Shown: piece by piece, positions 33,935 to 41,807 of the stretch
Numbering within the stretch: the stretch's first letter is position 1
Layout of the letters: each line of letters begins with the position of its first letter
Assembly (NCBI GenBank): GCA_009691805.1
Contig: SIAK01000004.1
Location: 37,674-101,673 of the forward strand
DNA from: Phycisphaerales bacterium
GTDB taxonomy: Bacteria; Planctomycetota; Phycisphaerae; Phycisphaerales; SM1A02
Direction of reading: 5' to 3'
Length of the DNA: 64,000 nt
The notes under the pieces: model-generated
Seen by the model: only the letters and a program-made list of their open reading frames with translations
Database searches by the model: none
Told to the model about the DNA's origin: nothing
Program-made: the position numbers and the translations under genes

Positions 33935-34792
33935 ATGCTGAAAGTACTCACGCTGCTGATCGCTTGCCTTCTCTGTGGAGCGTGTGAGACAATGCCCAAG
34001 ACGAAGCCCAAGGCGACGCTTGAGGGCGCGCAATCGGCGTATCGCACTGGAAATTACGCCGAAAGTTTGCGCCTCGCCAAAGAGTTCGGCGCGAACGCAA
34101 GCGGTGTTGCGCGAGATGATGCGTCGTATCTCGAAGGGCTCTCGCTCCTGCGTCAGGATGAACCTGCTGCGGCGAAGGCGCCATTGCGGGATGCAGCGAG
34201 TTCCATCGATGCAGTGCTTGCAGCTGAGGCGCTCGTTTCGCTCGGAAGCGCGATGATCGCACTCGAGGAGTATGACGATGCAGCTCGCGCTTATGCGCGT
34301 GCGGCGGAACTTCTCGAAGGTGAAGAAGCACAGCGCGCGCATGCAACTGCGGCGCGATGCTTTGCGCGCGCTGGGCTTGCAGTGGAGAGCGCGCGCGAGT
34401 CGCTGGATGCAAACTCGCAAGACGCGACGGCGGTAGCGACGAAGGCTCTGGAACTTGCATCCCCTGCTGCACCATCGTCCAACATTGTGGGCAATGGTTT
34501 CGAAGCAGAGGAATCCCCGCACCCTCAATCGATTTCCGATGTCGCTCCTCGCACGGGCTACACGATTCAGTCGGGCGCATTTCGAGATCGCGCGAAAGCG
34601 GAATCCATCGCGCGTAGTCTTCGCGCAAGTGCGAAACGCTGCGGGTTGCCTGTGCCTGGAGTCACGCCACGTGTCGCCAAAGACGGCAGCGCGCTGTTTG
34701 CAGTGCAAGTCGGAGTCTTCGCGAGCCACGCGGAGGCGACGACGGCAATGACACGTCTCAAGTCCGCGGGCGCGACCGTGGTTGAGCGCTAG
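33935..34792 (+). CDS. SPOR-domain lipoprotein with TPR-like helices
   Basis: The 285-residue protein starts MLKVLTLLIACLLCGACETM, a lipoprotein-like signal whose likely lipidated Cys is C17 (C11 or C14 also possible). Residues about 30-190 look like TPR helices (YRTGNYAESLRLAKEF, EEYDDAARAYARAAELLEG). A SPOR domain closes it (YTIQSGAFRDRAKAESIARSL to FAVQVGVFASHAEATTAM); SPOR domains bind denuded glycan strands at septal peptidoglycan. So it probably acts at the division site or cell wall. It is divergent from the acyl-CoA synthetase and followed by another secreted protein gene at 34900. ATG 33935 is supported by the signal sequence. Confidence 0.85.
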   Translation: MLKVLTLLIACLLCGACETMPKTKPKATLEGAQSAYRTGNYAESLRLAKEFGANASGVARDDASYLEGLSLLRQDEPAAAKAPLRDAASSIDAVLAAEALVSLGSAMIALEEYDDAARAYARAAELLEGEEAQRAHATAARCFARAGLAVESARESLDANSQDATAVATKALELASPAAPSSNIVGNGFEAEESPHPQSISDVAPRTGYTIQSGAFRDRAKAESIARSLRASAKRCGLPVPGVTPRVAKDGSALFAVQVGVFASHAEATTAMTRLKSAGATVVER

Positions 34793-34899
34793 ACCACAAT
34801 TCTCGGTGTTTCGCAGGATTTGCTTCGCTCGACGTATGCTGCGCTGCGTACGTTGGTGGAAGCAGTTCATCCGTTGAACTCCGATTGAGAGACCCTCGC

Positions 34900-35790
34900 A
34901 TGCGAAATCCACTCCCCTTCGCGCTCATCATCACCACTGGATTTTTTACCGCATGTGTGTTCGCGCAGGACAGCGCGACTCCTCCGCGCGGTGCAGAAGT
35001 GAAGTTGGTGCGTGAACTCAAGGCAACTTCGCTCATGCGCACTGCGAGTGCTGACGAACGCGCGCGCGCTCTTGAGAGTATTCGCTCACTTCGGGATGCG
35101 AGCAGTTTCACAAAGGTGTGGCGCGAACTTCGTCCGCTCGGGCTCGATACGAACGAAGCGTTCTTCGACGCGCTGTTGCAATGCGACTCCGCAGGCTTGG
35201 CATTTCTCACAACGATCGCGATTGAAGATGACGATCCACTGAAGCGACTTGAAGCGCGCACGCGACTTCCACAAAACGCGCCGCCAGTTGTGACGGACAT
35301 CGTGTCGAGTCACCTGACGGCGGAGAAAGAGTCTTGGGTGAACCGCGCCGCGATGGTTGCCTCTGCGACGAATGCCGCACAACTGATCCCGCAACTCATT
35401 GACGCGCAAAGTGCAGAAGGAACAACAACAGGCACGGGTGGCAATGGATGCTGGATTGTGTTTGGTCGACAGACTTCCTACATCGCAGGCCTCGTCCCTG
35501 TCGCGGGCGACAATTCAGGCGCATTTCAGCCGATTCCTGGCATTATCTATGAGGGCAGCCTGTTGCAAATCACCGACTCGGTCGTGCTGATCTATCGCAC
35601 CGAGGTCTACACCGCACTCGTCACCATCGCGCAAGCAAACACGGGCGTCTCGATGGCAAAGCTCGGCAACAACAAAGCGCTGTGGAGAGATTGGTATCGC
35701 GATGAGTATCCCGCGCTTGCGGCGGCGTATCAATCCGAGCGTGCGAAGGTTGAACAGGCAGATCACGTGACCGAAGTCCCGGACGCTTAA
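34900..35790 (+). CDS. Secreted protein of unknown function
   Basis: I do not recognise this 296-residue protein. A signal peptide is clear (MRNPLPFALIITTGFFTACVFA, then QDSATPP). The first half is helical and charged, with ADERARALESIRSLRDAS; the second half has a Gly/aromatic-rich beta part (GGNGCWIVFGRQTSYIAGLVP). The single cysteine in TACVFA is too late in the hydrophobic core to be a convincing lipobox. GAGAG is upstream of ATG 34900, while a TTG at 34885 gives a longer frame. It shares four bases (TTAA) with the convergent lipoprotein gene: both stop codons read from one TTAA palindrome. Confidence 0.62.
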   Translation: MRNPLPFALIITTGFFTACVFAQDSATPPRGAEVKLVRELKATSLMRTASADERARALESIRSLRDASSFTKVWRELRPLGLDTNEAFFDALLQCDSAGLAFLTTIAIEDDDPLKRLEARTRLPQNAPPVVTDIVSSHLTAEKESWVNRAAMVASATNAAQLIPQLIDAQSAEGTTTGTGGNGCWIVFGRQTSYIAGLVPVAGDNSGAFQPIPGIIYEGSLLQITDSVVLIYRTEVYTALVTIAQANTGVSMAKLGNNKALWRDWYRDEYPALAAAYQSERAKVEQADHVTEVPDA

Positions 35791-36245
35791 CGCACGATCT
35801 CTAGAAACGCGGCGCGCGCTTCTTCGGTCGACAAAACTTTTCCATCACCATCGACGCGCTCGATCTTCACGAGTGCCGTTCGTCCGAGCGCGAACATCGC
35901 TTCGAATCCTGTGTTGATCGGGTACTTGCCATCAAGGACATCGCGAATCTTCTGCGCAAGCACGCCGCTGGTTGTGCGCACTAAGACGCACGATCGACCG
36001 CCGGTGGGCGCAGTACGGGAACTTGGATGATTGATGTGCAGTTTGCCATGATGCATCACTAAGCTCGACTCTCGCACATCCTGAAACTCGCCGAAGCGCG
36101 CATCATCGCACGCGAAAATCACCTCTTCGATCTCGTCACTCGCGGATGGATCGTTCGAGTTTTGTTCCCATGGCGAGATGCCGCAGCCGCTGCTCGCAAA
36201 GAGCAGTGCAAGCAGCCAGATTTTTGAACTTCGCGCGGCGTTCAT
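35787..36245 (-). CDS. Small lipoprotein-like protein of unknown function
   Basis: The 152-residue protein begins with MNAARSSKIWLLALLFASSGCG, a lipoprotein-type signal with the likely lipidated Cys at residue 21 (the residue three before it is Ser rather than Leu). The rest has no family I recognise; it contains SCVLVRTTSGVLAQKIRDVLDGK and TALVKIERVDGDGK. It starts 10 bases after the class V aminotransferase stop, so the two are likely co-transcribed. The longer frame upstream overlaps the aminotransferase and was rejected. Confidence 0.62.
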   Translation of the reverse strand: MNAARSSKIWLLALLFASSGCGISPWEQNSNDPSASDEIEEVIFACDDARFGEFQDVRESSLVMHHGKLHINHPSSRTAPTGGRSCVLVRTTSGVLAQKIRDVLDGKYPINTGFEAMFALGRTALVKIERVDGDGKVLSTEEARAAFLEIVR

Positions 36246-36255
36246 GTCCTTCACT

Positions 36256-37431
36256 TCATCGACTGATTGCCTGCATCGCCTCAGCGAGCCGCTCAATATC
36301 TGCCGTCGAAGTGTGCAGATGCGCGCTGACCCGCACATGCCACGCGCCCTTCCAGTCAATGACCGGCACTTCCACCCGTTCTTGGTCGTAGAGCGCGGCT
36401 TGCAATGCTTCTACAGAGGCGAAACTCGCGCGCGTCGCATCGGGCACTCGCACGGGGCACATGCTGCCGATGGACGCGCCGCCTGTATCTGTCAACGCGC
36501 GCACGCTCCATGCGTCGCACAGGTATTCCGCAGCCCAAACCGCGAGCGCGTGATTGTGTTCGCGCACTTGCTGCCACCCAAACTGCTCGAAGAACGCGAT
36601 CGCGGTTCTCGCATGCATCCAAGCGGTGATGTCGCGCGTGCCCTGCCAATCAAACTCTTTCGTGTACGCGAGCTCGAAGTGATGACTCGTCGCAAGTGGA
36701 TGCGTGGTCTCTCGATGTCGAGGAGGTGTGACGAGCATGCCGCAGCCTTTGGGCGCGCACGTCCACTTGTGCAAATTCGCCGTGTACCAATCCGCGTCGA
36801 GCGCATCGATCGAGAGATCGAGCATGCCCGGCGCGTGTGCGCCGTCGACTAGTACGAGTACGCCGCGGGCGCGGCACGTCTGAATCACCCGCGCAACATC
36901 GATGATGATCGCGGTCGGTGAAGTCACATGGTCGATGATCACCAACCGTGTGTTCGGTGCAATCGCATCGATGAGAAGTTGCGCGAGTGCTTCGCCGCAC
37001 CAGCCCTCACTCGGAGTTTCGACCTCGCGCAACGTGATTCCGTGCGTTGCGTGCATGCGCTGCACGGACTTTCGCACCGCGTTGTAAAGCATGTCGAGGG
37101 CGAGCACTTCATCGCCCTGCTTCCACGCAATCGACTGCAGCGCAGCGTTCACCCCCTCGGTTGCATTCACCATGAACCCAAGGCCGGCTGGATCCGTTCC
37201 GACAAACGCAGCAACCGCCGCACGTGAAGGCGCGAGGAGCGATTCAACCTTTCGACCGAGCAATTCGATCGGTCGTGCCTCGATCTCGCGGCGACTTCGA
37301 TCCTGAGCGGCGAGAACTGCGTTAGGGCAGGCGCCGAACGAGCCGTGATTCAGGAACGTGTAGGAACGATCGAGCCCGAACAGAGCCTTTGGGTCAGTCA
37401 AGGTCAGCGGGAGTGTCGGCGCGCGGAGCAT
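36256..37431 (-). CDS. Class V PLP-dependent aminotransferase (isopenicillin-N-epimerase/selenocysteine-lyase-like)
   Basis: The 391-residue protein has fold-type I class V marks: YTFLNHGSFGACP (24-36), GFMVNATEGVNAAL, LVDGAHAPGMLDL with the PLP Asp, and the Schiff-base lysine in YTANLHKWTCAPKGCG. Members include isopenicillin N epimerase-like and cysteine desulfurase-like enzymes. The N-terminal start TFLNHGSFG is typical of the epimerase-like branch, which often has unknown substrates. It could be a racemase, lyase or transaminase. The lipoprotein gene follows 10 bases downstream. Confidence 0.88.
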   Translation of the reverse strand: MLRAPTLPLTLTDPKALFGLDRSYTFLNHGSFGACPNAVLAAQDRSRREIEARPIELLGRKVESLLAPSRAAVAAFVGTDPAGLGFMVNATEGVNAALQSIAWKQGDEVLALDMLYNAVRKSVQRMHATHGITLREVETPSEGWCGEALAQLLIDAIAPNTRLVIIDHVTSPTAIIIDVARVIQTCRARGVLVLVDGAHAPGMLDLSIDALDADWYTANLHKWTCAPKGCGMLVTPPRHRETTHPLATSHHFELAYTKEFDWQGTRDITAWMHARTAIAFFEQFGWQQVREHNHALAVWAAEYLCDAWSVRALTDTGGASIGSMCPVRVPDATRASFASVEALQAALYDQERVEVPVIDWKGAWHVRVSAHLHTSTADIERLAEAMQAISR

Positions 37432-37733
37432 TCGCGCAAGGTACGGTCAGTACGGAAGTTGGGGATGCATCCTCAGGAGCAACACGGCGCGGCGTCCTTA
37501 CGGCTAACATAAGCCGAACAAATTGTGGAGTGACTCCCGAACAGAAGCCGAAACAGATTTCCATGGAACATTCGACCAACATCTTGCCAACGAATTCCGA
37601 CTGCGGATCGTTGTGCATGGAGATTGTCGAGTGCGCCTCGTGGCAATGTGGAACACGTTGTCAAGTTCAACCTCTCGACTTGCCCCGTGGAGTGCGGAGC
37701 GAGCGATGGACTTCTGTGACTGGGAGATTTGAG
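37432..37733. other. Divergent intergenic region before the ORF-lexA unit
   Basis: These 302 bases separate the minus-strand aminotransferase from the plus-strand gene at 37734. I see GGGAGA at 37721-37726 as a ribosome site for that gene and no convincing tRNA, repeat or long frame. The frame of the 37734 gene stays open here back to an ATG at 37563, but it lacks a ribosome site. I did not find a clear SOS box. The region must hold the promoters of both units. Confidence 0.5.
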
Positions 37734-38357
37734 ATGTCATTGTTCGCACACTTCACCGCGCCGTCGGGATCGTCAGCATCAGCAGCGTCATCAGCATCAT
37801 CAGCATGGCCCCTCGTTGAGATTGGACCTGGCGGAAATTTTTCGCGCAGATACATGGCAGTCGATGGCGACATCGTGCTTGAACTTCCGCAGCACGATGG
37901 CACATGGTCGTCGCATGATCCTGAAGAAGACGAATCACTTCCGCCGCTTGCCGCGCGCGCGTTGTCTCGGTTGTGGCAGCGCGTTTCCGATTGCATTCTC
38001 GAGATGTTCCTTCCGCTTGATCAGACGCTTCTCGCGTTGGAAGCGGATCGCCTCGCACCTCCAGCGCCCCTCCTGTTTGCATCCTTGGAATTGTCGGCGG
38101 CGACACTCCCCGACGAATCCTCAGAACTCACCCACCATGAACTTCACACCCAAGCAACTCAAAGTCCTCACGCTAGTTCGTCAATGGCGTCGTCGCCACG
38201 GTTACTCGCCGACCATGCAGGAACTCGCGGACGAGCTCGGCGTCAGCAAGGTGACGGTGTTCGAGCATGTCGGAGCGCTGATCGAGAAGGGAGCGCTCGA
38301 GAAAGCACAGAACAAGGCTCGCTCTTTGATTCCGACACTAGCACTCGAGCAGCATGA
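37734..38357 (+). CDS. Small unknown ORF overlapping the start of lexA
   Basis: This frame encodes 207 residues (MSLFAHFTAPSGSSAS, a Ser/Ala-rich stretch, then VEIGPGGNFSRRYM and VDGDIVLELPQHDG). Up to about position 38136 the codon choice looks like real genes in the window. It has GGGAGA 7 bases before ATG 37734. Beyond 38137 it runs out of frame through the first 221 bases of lexA, where its residues become basic and are less likely to be meaningful. The stop at 38355-38357 lies inside lexA. The product could be a small cytoplasmic protein co-expressed with LexA, or only the first part may be functional. No family recognised. Confidence 0.5.
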   Translation: MSLFAHFTAPSGSSASAASSASSAWPLVEIGPGGNFSRRYMAVDGDIVLELPQHDGTWSSHDPEEDESLPPLAARALSRLWQRVSDCILEMFLPLDQTLLALEADRLAPPAPLLFASLELSAATLPDESSELTHHELHTQATQSPHASSSMASSPRLLADHAGTRGRARRQQGDGVRACRSADREGSARESTEQGSLFDSDTSTRAA

Positions 38358-38796
38358 AGAGGCGCTTGAAGAGGATCGGCAGATCGATGAGGACTCGAGC
38401 CACGGCCGTTTGCAGTTCCCACTCGTTGGTCGCGTCGCTGCGGGCTATCCGATTGAGCGATTTGAGCAGCATGACAAGCTCTCGTTAGAAGATCTGTTCG
38501 GTCCGCGTCGTGGTCAACGTGGCAACACGTTTGCGCTGCAGGTCACGGGCGAGTCGATGCAAGATGAAGGCATTCTCGACGGTGATTTCGTGCTCGTCGA
38601 ACAGCGATCAACCGCGCGCGAGGGTGAGCGAGTTGTCGCAGTGTTGCCGAACAGCGAGACGACGCTCAAGACAATTTTCTTCGAGCCCGGCGGCAAGATT
38701 CGGCTGCAACCATCCAACCCAGCGTTTCAACCGATCATCGTCGACGCATGCGAGATTCAAGGCATCGTCATTGGCGTCCTGCGTTCGTATCGCTAG
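38137..38796 (+). CDS. lexA: LexA repressor
   Basis: LexA represses SOS genes and cleaves itself when RecA filaments form. The 219-residue protein starts MNFTPKQLKVLTLVRQW with the winged helix (about 1-65; YSPTMQELADELGVSKVTVF). The self-cleavage site is A102-G103 (RVAAGYP), the nucleophile S140 in GESMQDEGI, and the general base K178 in TTLKTIF. The C-terminal S24 peptidase fold is complete. There is no clear ribosome site before ATG 38137; initiation probably depends on translation of the overlapping upstream ORF. The longer frame back to 37729 is Arg/His-rich and was rejected. Confidence 0.93.
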   Translation: MNFTPKQLKVLTLVRQWRRRHGYSPTMQELADELGVSKVTVFEHVGALIEKGALEKAQNKARSLIPTLALEQHEEALEEDRQIDEDSSHGRLQFPLVGRVAAGYPIERFEQHDKLSLEDLFGPRRGQRGNTFALQVTGESMQDEGILDGDFVLVEQRSTAREGERVVAVLPNSETTLKTIFFEPGGKIRLQPSNPAFQPIIVDACEIQGIVIGVLRSYR

Positions 38797-38813
38797 CGCG
38801 AGCCATGCGGGAT

Positions 38814-39647
38814 TTATGCGCGAGCGCAGGCCGCGCGAAGTTCGCGGACCAATGTGAAAGCAGCGAGTGCGGGGTCTTGTCCTGCGGCAACTGCATCTCG
38901 AACCACGCGCACGATGGCGGTTCCCACAATCACACCATCCGCCGAGGCGCCGACCGTTCGCACTTGGTCCGCGCGCGCGATACCGAAGCCAACCGCGATC
39001 GGCTTCTTGGTGTGTTGACGAAGCTGCGTAACGCGATCGCCGACATCGAGTGCGCCTGAACTGTCGCCGGTGATTCCCGCGCGCGCGAGCAGGTAGATGA
39101 ATCCAGAAGTGCGGGCGAGAAGTTCTTCCATTCGTCCCTGCGAAGTGGTGGGCGCGATGAGCATGGTAAGGCATGCGCCGCGACGAATGGCAGCGCGCGC
39201 GAAGGAGTCGAGCGCGTCGGTGTCTGCGTCGGGTGCGATGAAACCAGTGATTCCTGCATCGCATGCAAGATCGACGAACGCATCTACGCCGATGCGTTCG
39301 GCGATAGAAACCGAGGACATCGACACAAACGGCACGCTCGAAGTGCGCATGACTTCTGCGAGTGCCTCGAACGCAGCGTGCGGCGTGCAACCCGCCAGCA
39401 GCGCTTCATGCATCGACTGCGCGATGATGGGACCGTCGGCGATCGGATCGCTGAATGGCACGCCAACTTCCACAACATCAGCGCCTGCATCGACAATCGA
39501 TTGCGCGATGCGCGCACTTGTGGCAAGGTCGGGGTAGCCCGCAGTCATGAACGCCACGAGCGCGGCGCGGTGCTCCGCCTGCGCGCGCGCGAACGCGTGA
39601 AGGATGCGCTGCGTCCCGGTCAATGGCAAGGTGCTTTGCTCACTCAT
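38814..39647 (-). CDS. trpA: Tryptophan synthase alpha subunit
   Basis: TrpA cleaves indole-glycerol phosphate to indole and glyceraldehyde 3-phosphate for the beta subunit. The protein (about 277 residues) has the TIM-barrel marks: FMTAGYPDL, DVVEVGVPFSDPIADGP with catalytic Glu and Asp, and VGFGIARADQV near the end. ATG 39647 gives MSEQSTLPLTGTQRILHAF; ATG 39683, 4 bases after the HIT stop, would add 12 residues and couple translation, so either is possible. No trpB or other trp genes are present here; trpA sits behind MazG-like and HIT genes. Confidence 0.92.
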   Translation of the reverse strand: MSEQSTLPLTGTQRILHAFARAQAEHRAALVAFMTAGYPDLATSARIAQSIVDAGADVVEVGVPFSDPIADGPIIAQSMHEALLAGCTPHAAFEALAEVMRTSSVPFVSMSSVSIAERIGVDAFVDLACDAGITGFIAPDADTDALDSFARAAIRRGACLTMLIAPTTSQGRMEELLARTSGFIYLLARAGITGDSSGALDVGDRVTQLRQHTKKPIAVGFGIARADQVRTVGASADGVIVGTAIVRVVRDAVAAGQDPALAAFTLVRELRAACARA

Positions 39648-39687
39648 GTCGAGAGGATACGGTGCTTCTTTGTCGATCGTCATTGCG

Positions 39688-40152
39688 CTAAAGATTGGGC
39701 AGCAGCGCGCGCAACTGCGCCGCGATTTTCTCGGCGATGCGTGTCGCTTCGTTCGAGTCGATCGCGGGTGTGGTTCCTGAGGCGACACTGCGGTAGAAGT
39801 CTGCAAGTGCCCAGCTCTTGGTTCGATCGTCGGTTGCGAAACGCGGGATGATGTGCAGGTGAAAGTGCTGCACCGCTTCGTTGTAGGTGATCGAATAGAT
39901 GCGATCTGCGCCGGTGACTTCTTGCGTCGCCTTCGCAAGAGCGCGGAGCACAAGTCCGATCTCCGCACTCTCTAGGTCCTGCAGCGCTTCAAGCCCGCTG
40001 CGATGCTCGCGCGCCGCGAGCATCATCCATCCCGCGATGGGTGTTGGATCCGCGTGGCGATAGAGCCGCCAGTGTTTCATTTCGAGAAGCGGAACATGCA
40101 CGGTATTGCGCGCGTCGCAGAATGGACACGCGTTTGGAGTGTGCGTCGTCAA
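39688..40152 (-). CDS. HIT-family protein
   Basis: The 154-residue protein has the histidine triad HFHLHIIPRF, the active site of HIT hydrolases/transferases (dinucleoside polyphosphate or nucleoside phosphoramidate hydrolases), plus an N-terminal zinc-type CPFC. The start is TTG at 40152, overlapping the TGA of the upstream MazG-like gene (TTGA). AAGGA is upstream in that gene. A longer frame, 32 residues, has no support. It is the middle gene of a tight three-gene unit with MazG-like and trpA. Its substrate cannot be told. Confidence 0.88.
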   Translation of the reverse strand: MTTHTPNACPFCDARNTVHVPLLEMKHWRLYRHADPTPIAGWMMLAAREHRSGLEALQDLESAEIGLVLRALAKATQEVTGADRIYSITYNEAVQHFHLHIIPRFATDDRTKSWALADFYRSVASGTTPAIDSNEATRIAEKIAAQLRALLPNL

Positions 40153-40472
40153 ACTTTGAATCCTTCTGGCCCGCCATCTTGCACATACTTTTGGTGCACC
40201 GCGCGGGTGAGATCGACTTCGCAGATGTTCGCAAGCGTCGAAAGCCACGCGAGGACATCGGCAAACTCTTCTTCAAGATTGGCGCGGTCGAGTTTGCCGC
40301 GCTCGCGATTGGCAATCGCGTGCGCGAGCTCCCCTACTTCTTCGACAAACCACAGATAGGTTCCCGGCGCACCGCGCGCATTGTCCGTCGCGAAATAGCG
40401 CGTGCGAATGAGTTGTTGCAATTCCGCGAGCGACATCGCGGGGACATTCTGCAGAGGTGAACTTGAGCTCAT
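40149..40472 (-). CDS. MazG-like nucleotide pyrophosphohydrolase
   Basis: The 107-residue protein fits the MazG/all-alpha NTP pyrophosphatase fold: WFVEEVGELAHAI (41-53) and EEEFADVLAWLSTLA (67-81), whose acidic residues hold Mg. Such enzymes hydrolyse nucleoside triphosphates to the monophosphate and pyrophosphate, often as house-cleaning or dCTP/dUTP-type hydrolases. The small size is like RS21-C6/dCTPase types. It lies immediately after tRNA-Arg in the same direction and overlaps the HIT gene by four bases. Confidence 0.85.
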   Translation of the reverse strand: MSSSSPLQNVPAMSLAELQQLIRTRYFATDNARGAPGTYLWFVEEVGELAHAIANRERGKLDRANLEEEFADVLAWLSTLANICEVDLTRAVHQKYVQDGGPEGFKV

Positions 40473-40477
40473 AGGAA

Positions 40478-40551
40478 CGTCCGCGGCGGGAATCGAACCT
40501 GCAACCTTCGCCTTCGGAGGGCGACGCTCTATCCAATTGAGCTACGCGGAC
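40478..40551 (-). tRNA. tRNA-Arg (anticodon CCG)
   Basis: Reverse-complemented, it starts GTCCGCGTAGCTCAATTGG, with anticodon loop CTCCGAA (CCG, Arg), T-arm AGGTTCGATTCCC-type and a seven-pair acceptor stem GTCCGCG/CGCGGAC, with discriminator G. CCA is not encoded. It lies just upstream of the MazG-like gene on the same strand. Confidence 0.94.
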
Positions 40552-40610
40552 TGCGGATTGAAATTGTAGCAGACGATTGCACCGTGTCGTCGAGTTACCA
40601 TCGAACATCG

Positions 40611-41807
40611 ATGAGTGTCTCCACGCCCGCTGCACATACTTCCCAGCCCGTCCGCGCACTTCCGATTGCCGCCGTGACATTTTTCTGCTCGCTCGGCACG
40701 GGCATTCTGTGGAACTCGATTTACTTCGTCGCAGAGAGCATCTACTCGTTCACGCAAACAGAGAGCATGCTACTCGCGTTTGTCAACGGCGTGCTCTACA
40801 CGATCGTCGCGCTGAACGCTGGGCGAATCGTTCGCGCGCTTGAACGGCACATGAGTCCACGCACCGCACTCGCGTGCATTCTCGCGGCGCAGGCTCTGCT
40901 CGCGCCGATCGTGCTGGTGGTTCCTACGGTTGAAGCGCTTTGGGTTTGCGCGGTGACGATGACTGCGCTCGGCGCATTGCAATGGCCGATCGTGCAGCAC
41001 TACCTTGTCTCTGGTCGCCATGGCGCGCAGATGCGCAATGCGATTGGATGGTGGAACGCTTCGTGGATGTCTGCCACCGCGATCGGACTTGCACTCACGG
41101 GGCCGCTCGAAGCTGCGGGACTCTTGGAGTACGCGATCCCAGCGATGTTGCCGGTGCTGCTCCTGGCGATGTGTTTTTTGCCTACGTTTCCAGCCTATCC
41201 AGCGCGTCATGACCCTGATGCGCAGGCGGCGCACGTGCCTTCTTCTTACGCACCGCTACTGCGCAGCGCTCGGGTTCTGCACCCGATGGGATACCTCGTC
41301 ATCGGTGCGCTCTCGCCAGTCTTGCCCTATCTCTTCCATGGACTCAACATCGATGCTGCGTGGCATGCGCCCATTTCATCTACCTGGCATGTCGCGCGTT
41401 TGCTCGCGGTGCTTTTTCTTTGGCAGACGGTGTTCTGGCATGGTCGCGGTGGAACACTCTTCGTCGCGGGTGTGCTTCTGAGTGGTGGTTTCGCATTGAC
41501 TGCAACGAGTGCGAATGAAATGACGCTCGTCGTTGGGCTTGTTGCACTCGGACTCGGTCAAGGCGCGATTTACTACAACGCGATTTACTACGCGATGGCA
41601 GTGGGAAGCGCGGAAGTTGAAGCGGGCGGCACGCATGAAGCGCTCGTTGGCATCGGATACTTCTCAGGTCCGATGATCGGACTACTCGCAGCGGCAGCAG
41701 GCGCGGGAACTCCGGTGTTCATCGCGCTCGTGCTCGGCGTGCTCTTGATGGGCGGCATCTACGCGTGCTTCAGAATGCGAGCGAGCGCGCCTTCAAGCGT
41801 CGGCTGA
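40611..41807 (+). CDS. Major facilitator superfamily-type transporter
   Basis: The protein (398 residues) has about 12 hydrophobic segments, the first at VRALPIAAVTFFCSLGTGIL. A loop near LERHMSPRTALACILAAQ resembles the cytoplasmic loop 2-3 position of MFS carriers, but the classical GxxxDRxGRR motif is not clear. Substrate cannot be predicted. An ATG at 40611 matches the normal start; a longer frame upstream overlaps the tRNA spacer. The 3' end overlaps the convergent TIGR01777 gene by 49 bases. Confidence 0.78.
   Translation: MSVSTPAAHTSQPVRALPIAAVTFFCSLGTGILWNSIYFVAESIYSFTQTESMLLAFVNGVLYTIVALNAGRIVRALERHMSPRTALACILAAQALLAPIVLVVPTVEALWVCAVTMTALGALQWPIVQHYLVSGRHGAQMRNAIGWWNASWMSATAIGLALTGPLEAAGLLEYAIPAMLPVLLLAMCFLPTFPAYPARHDPDAQAAHVPSSYAPLLRSARVLHPMGYLVIGALSPVLPYLFHGLNIDAAWHAPISSTWHVARLLAVLFLWQTVFWHGRGGTLFVAGVLLSGGFALTATSANEMTLVVGLVALGLGQGAIYYNAIYYAMAVGSAEVEAGGTHEALVGIGYFSGPMIGLLAAAAGAGTPVFIALVLGVLLMGGIYACFRMRASAPSSVG

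Noticed and set aside
37729..38136. N-terminal extension of LexA in the lexA frame
   Set aside because: The residues are Arg/His-rich and unlike LexA, while the other frame looks coding; LexA families start at MNFTPKQ.
39648..39968. Long N-terminal extension of TrpA
   Set aside because: The extra frame is Arg/Ser-rich, overlaps the HIT gene and does not match TrpA.
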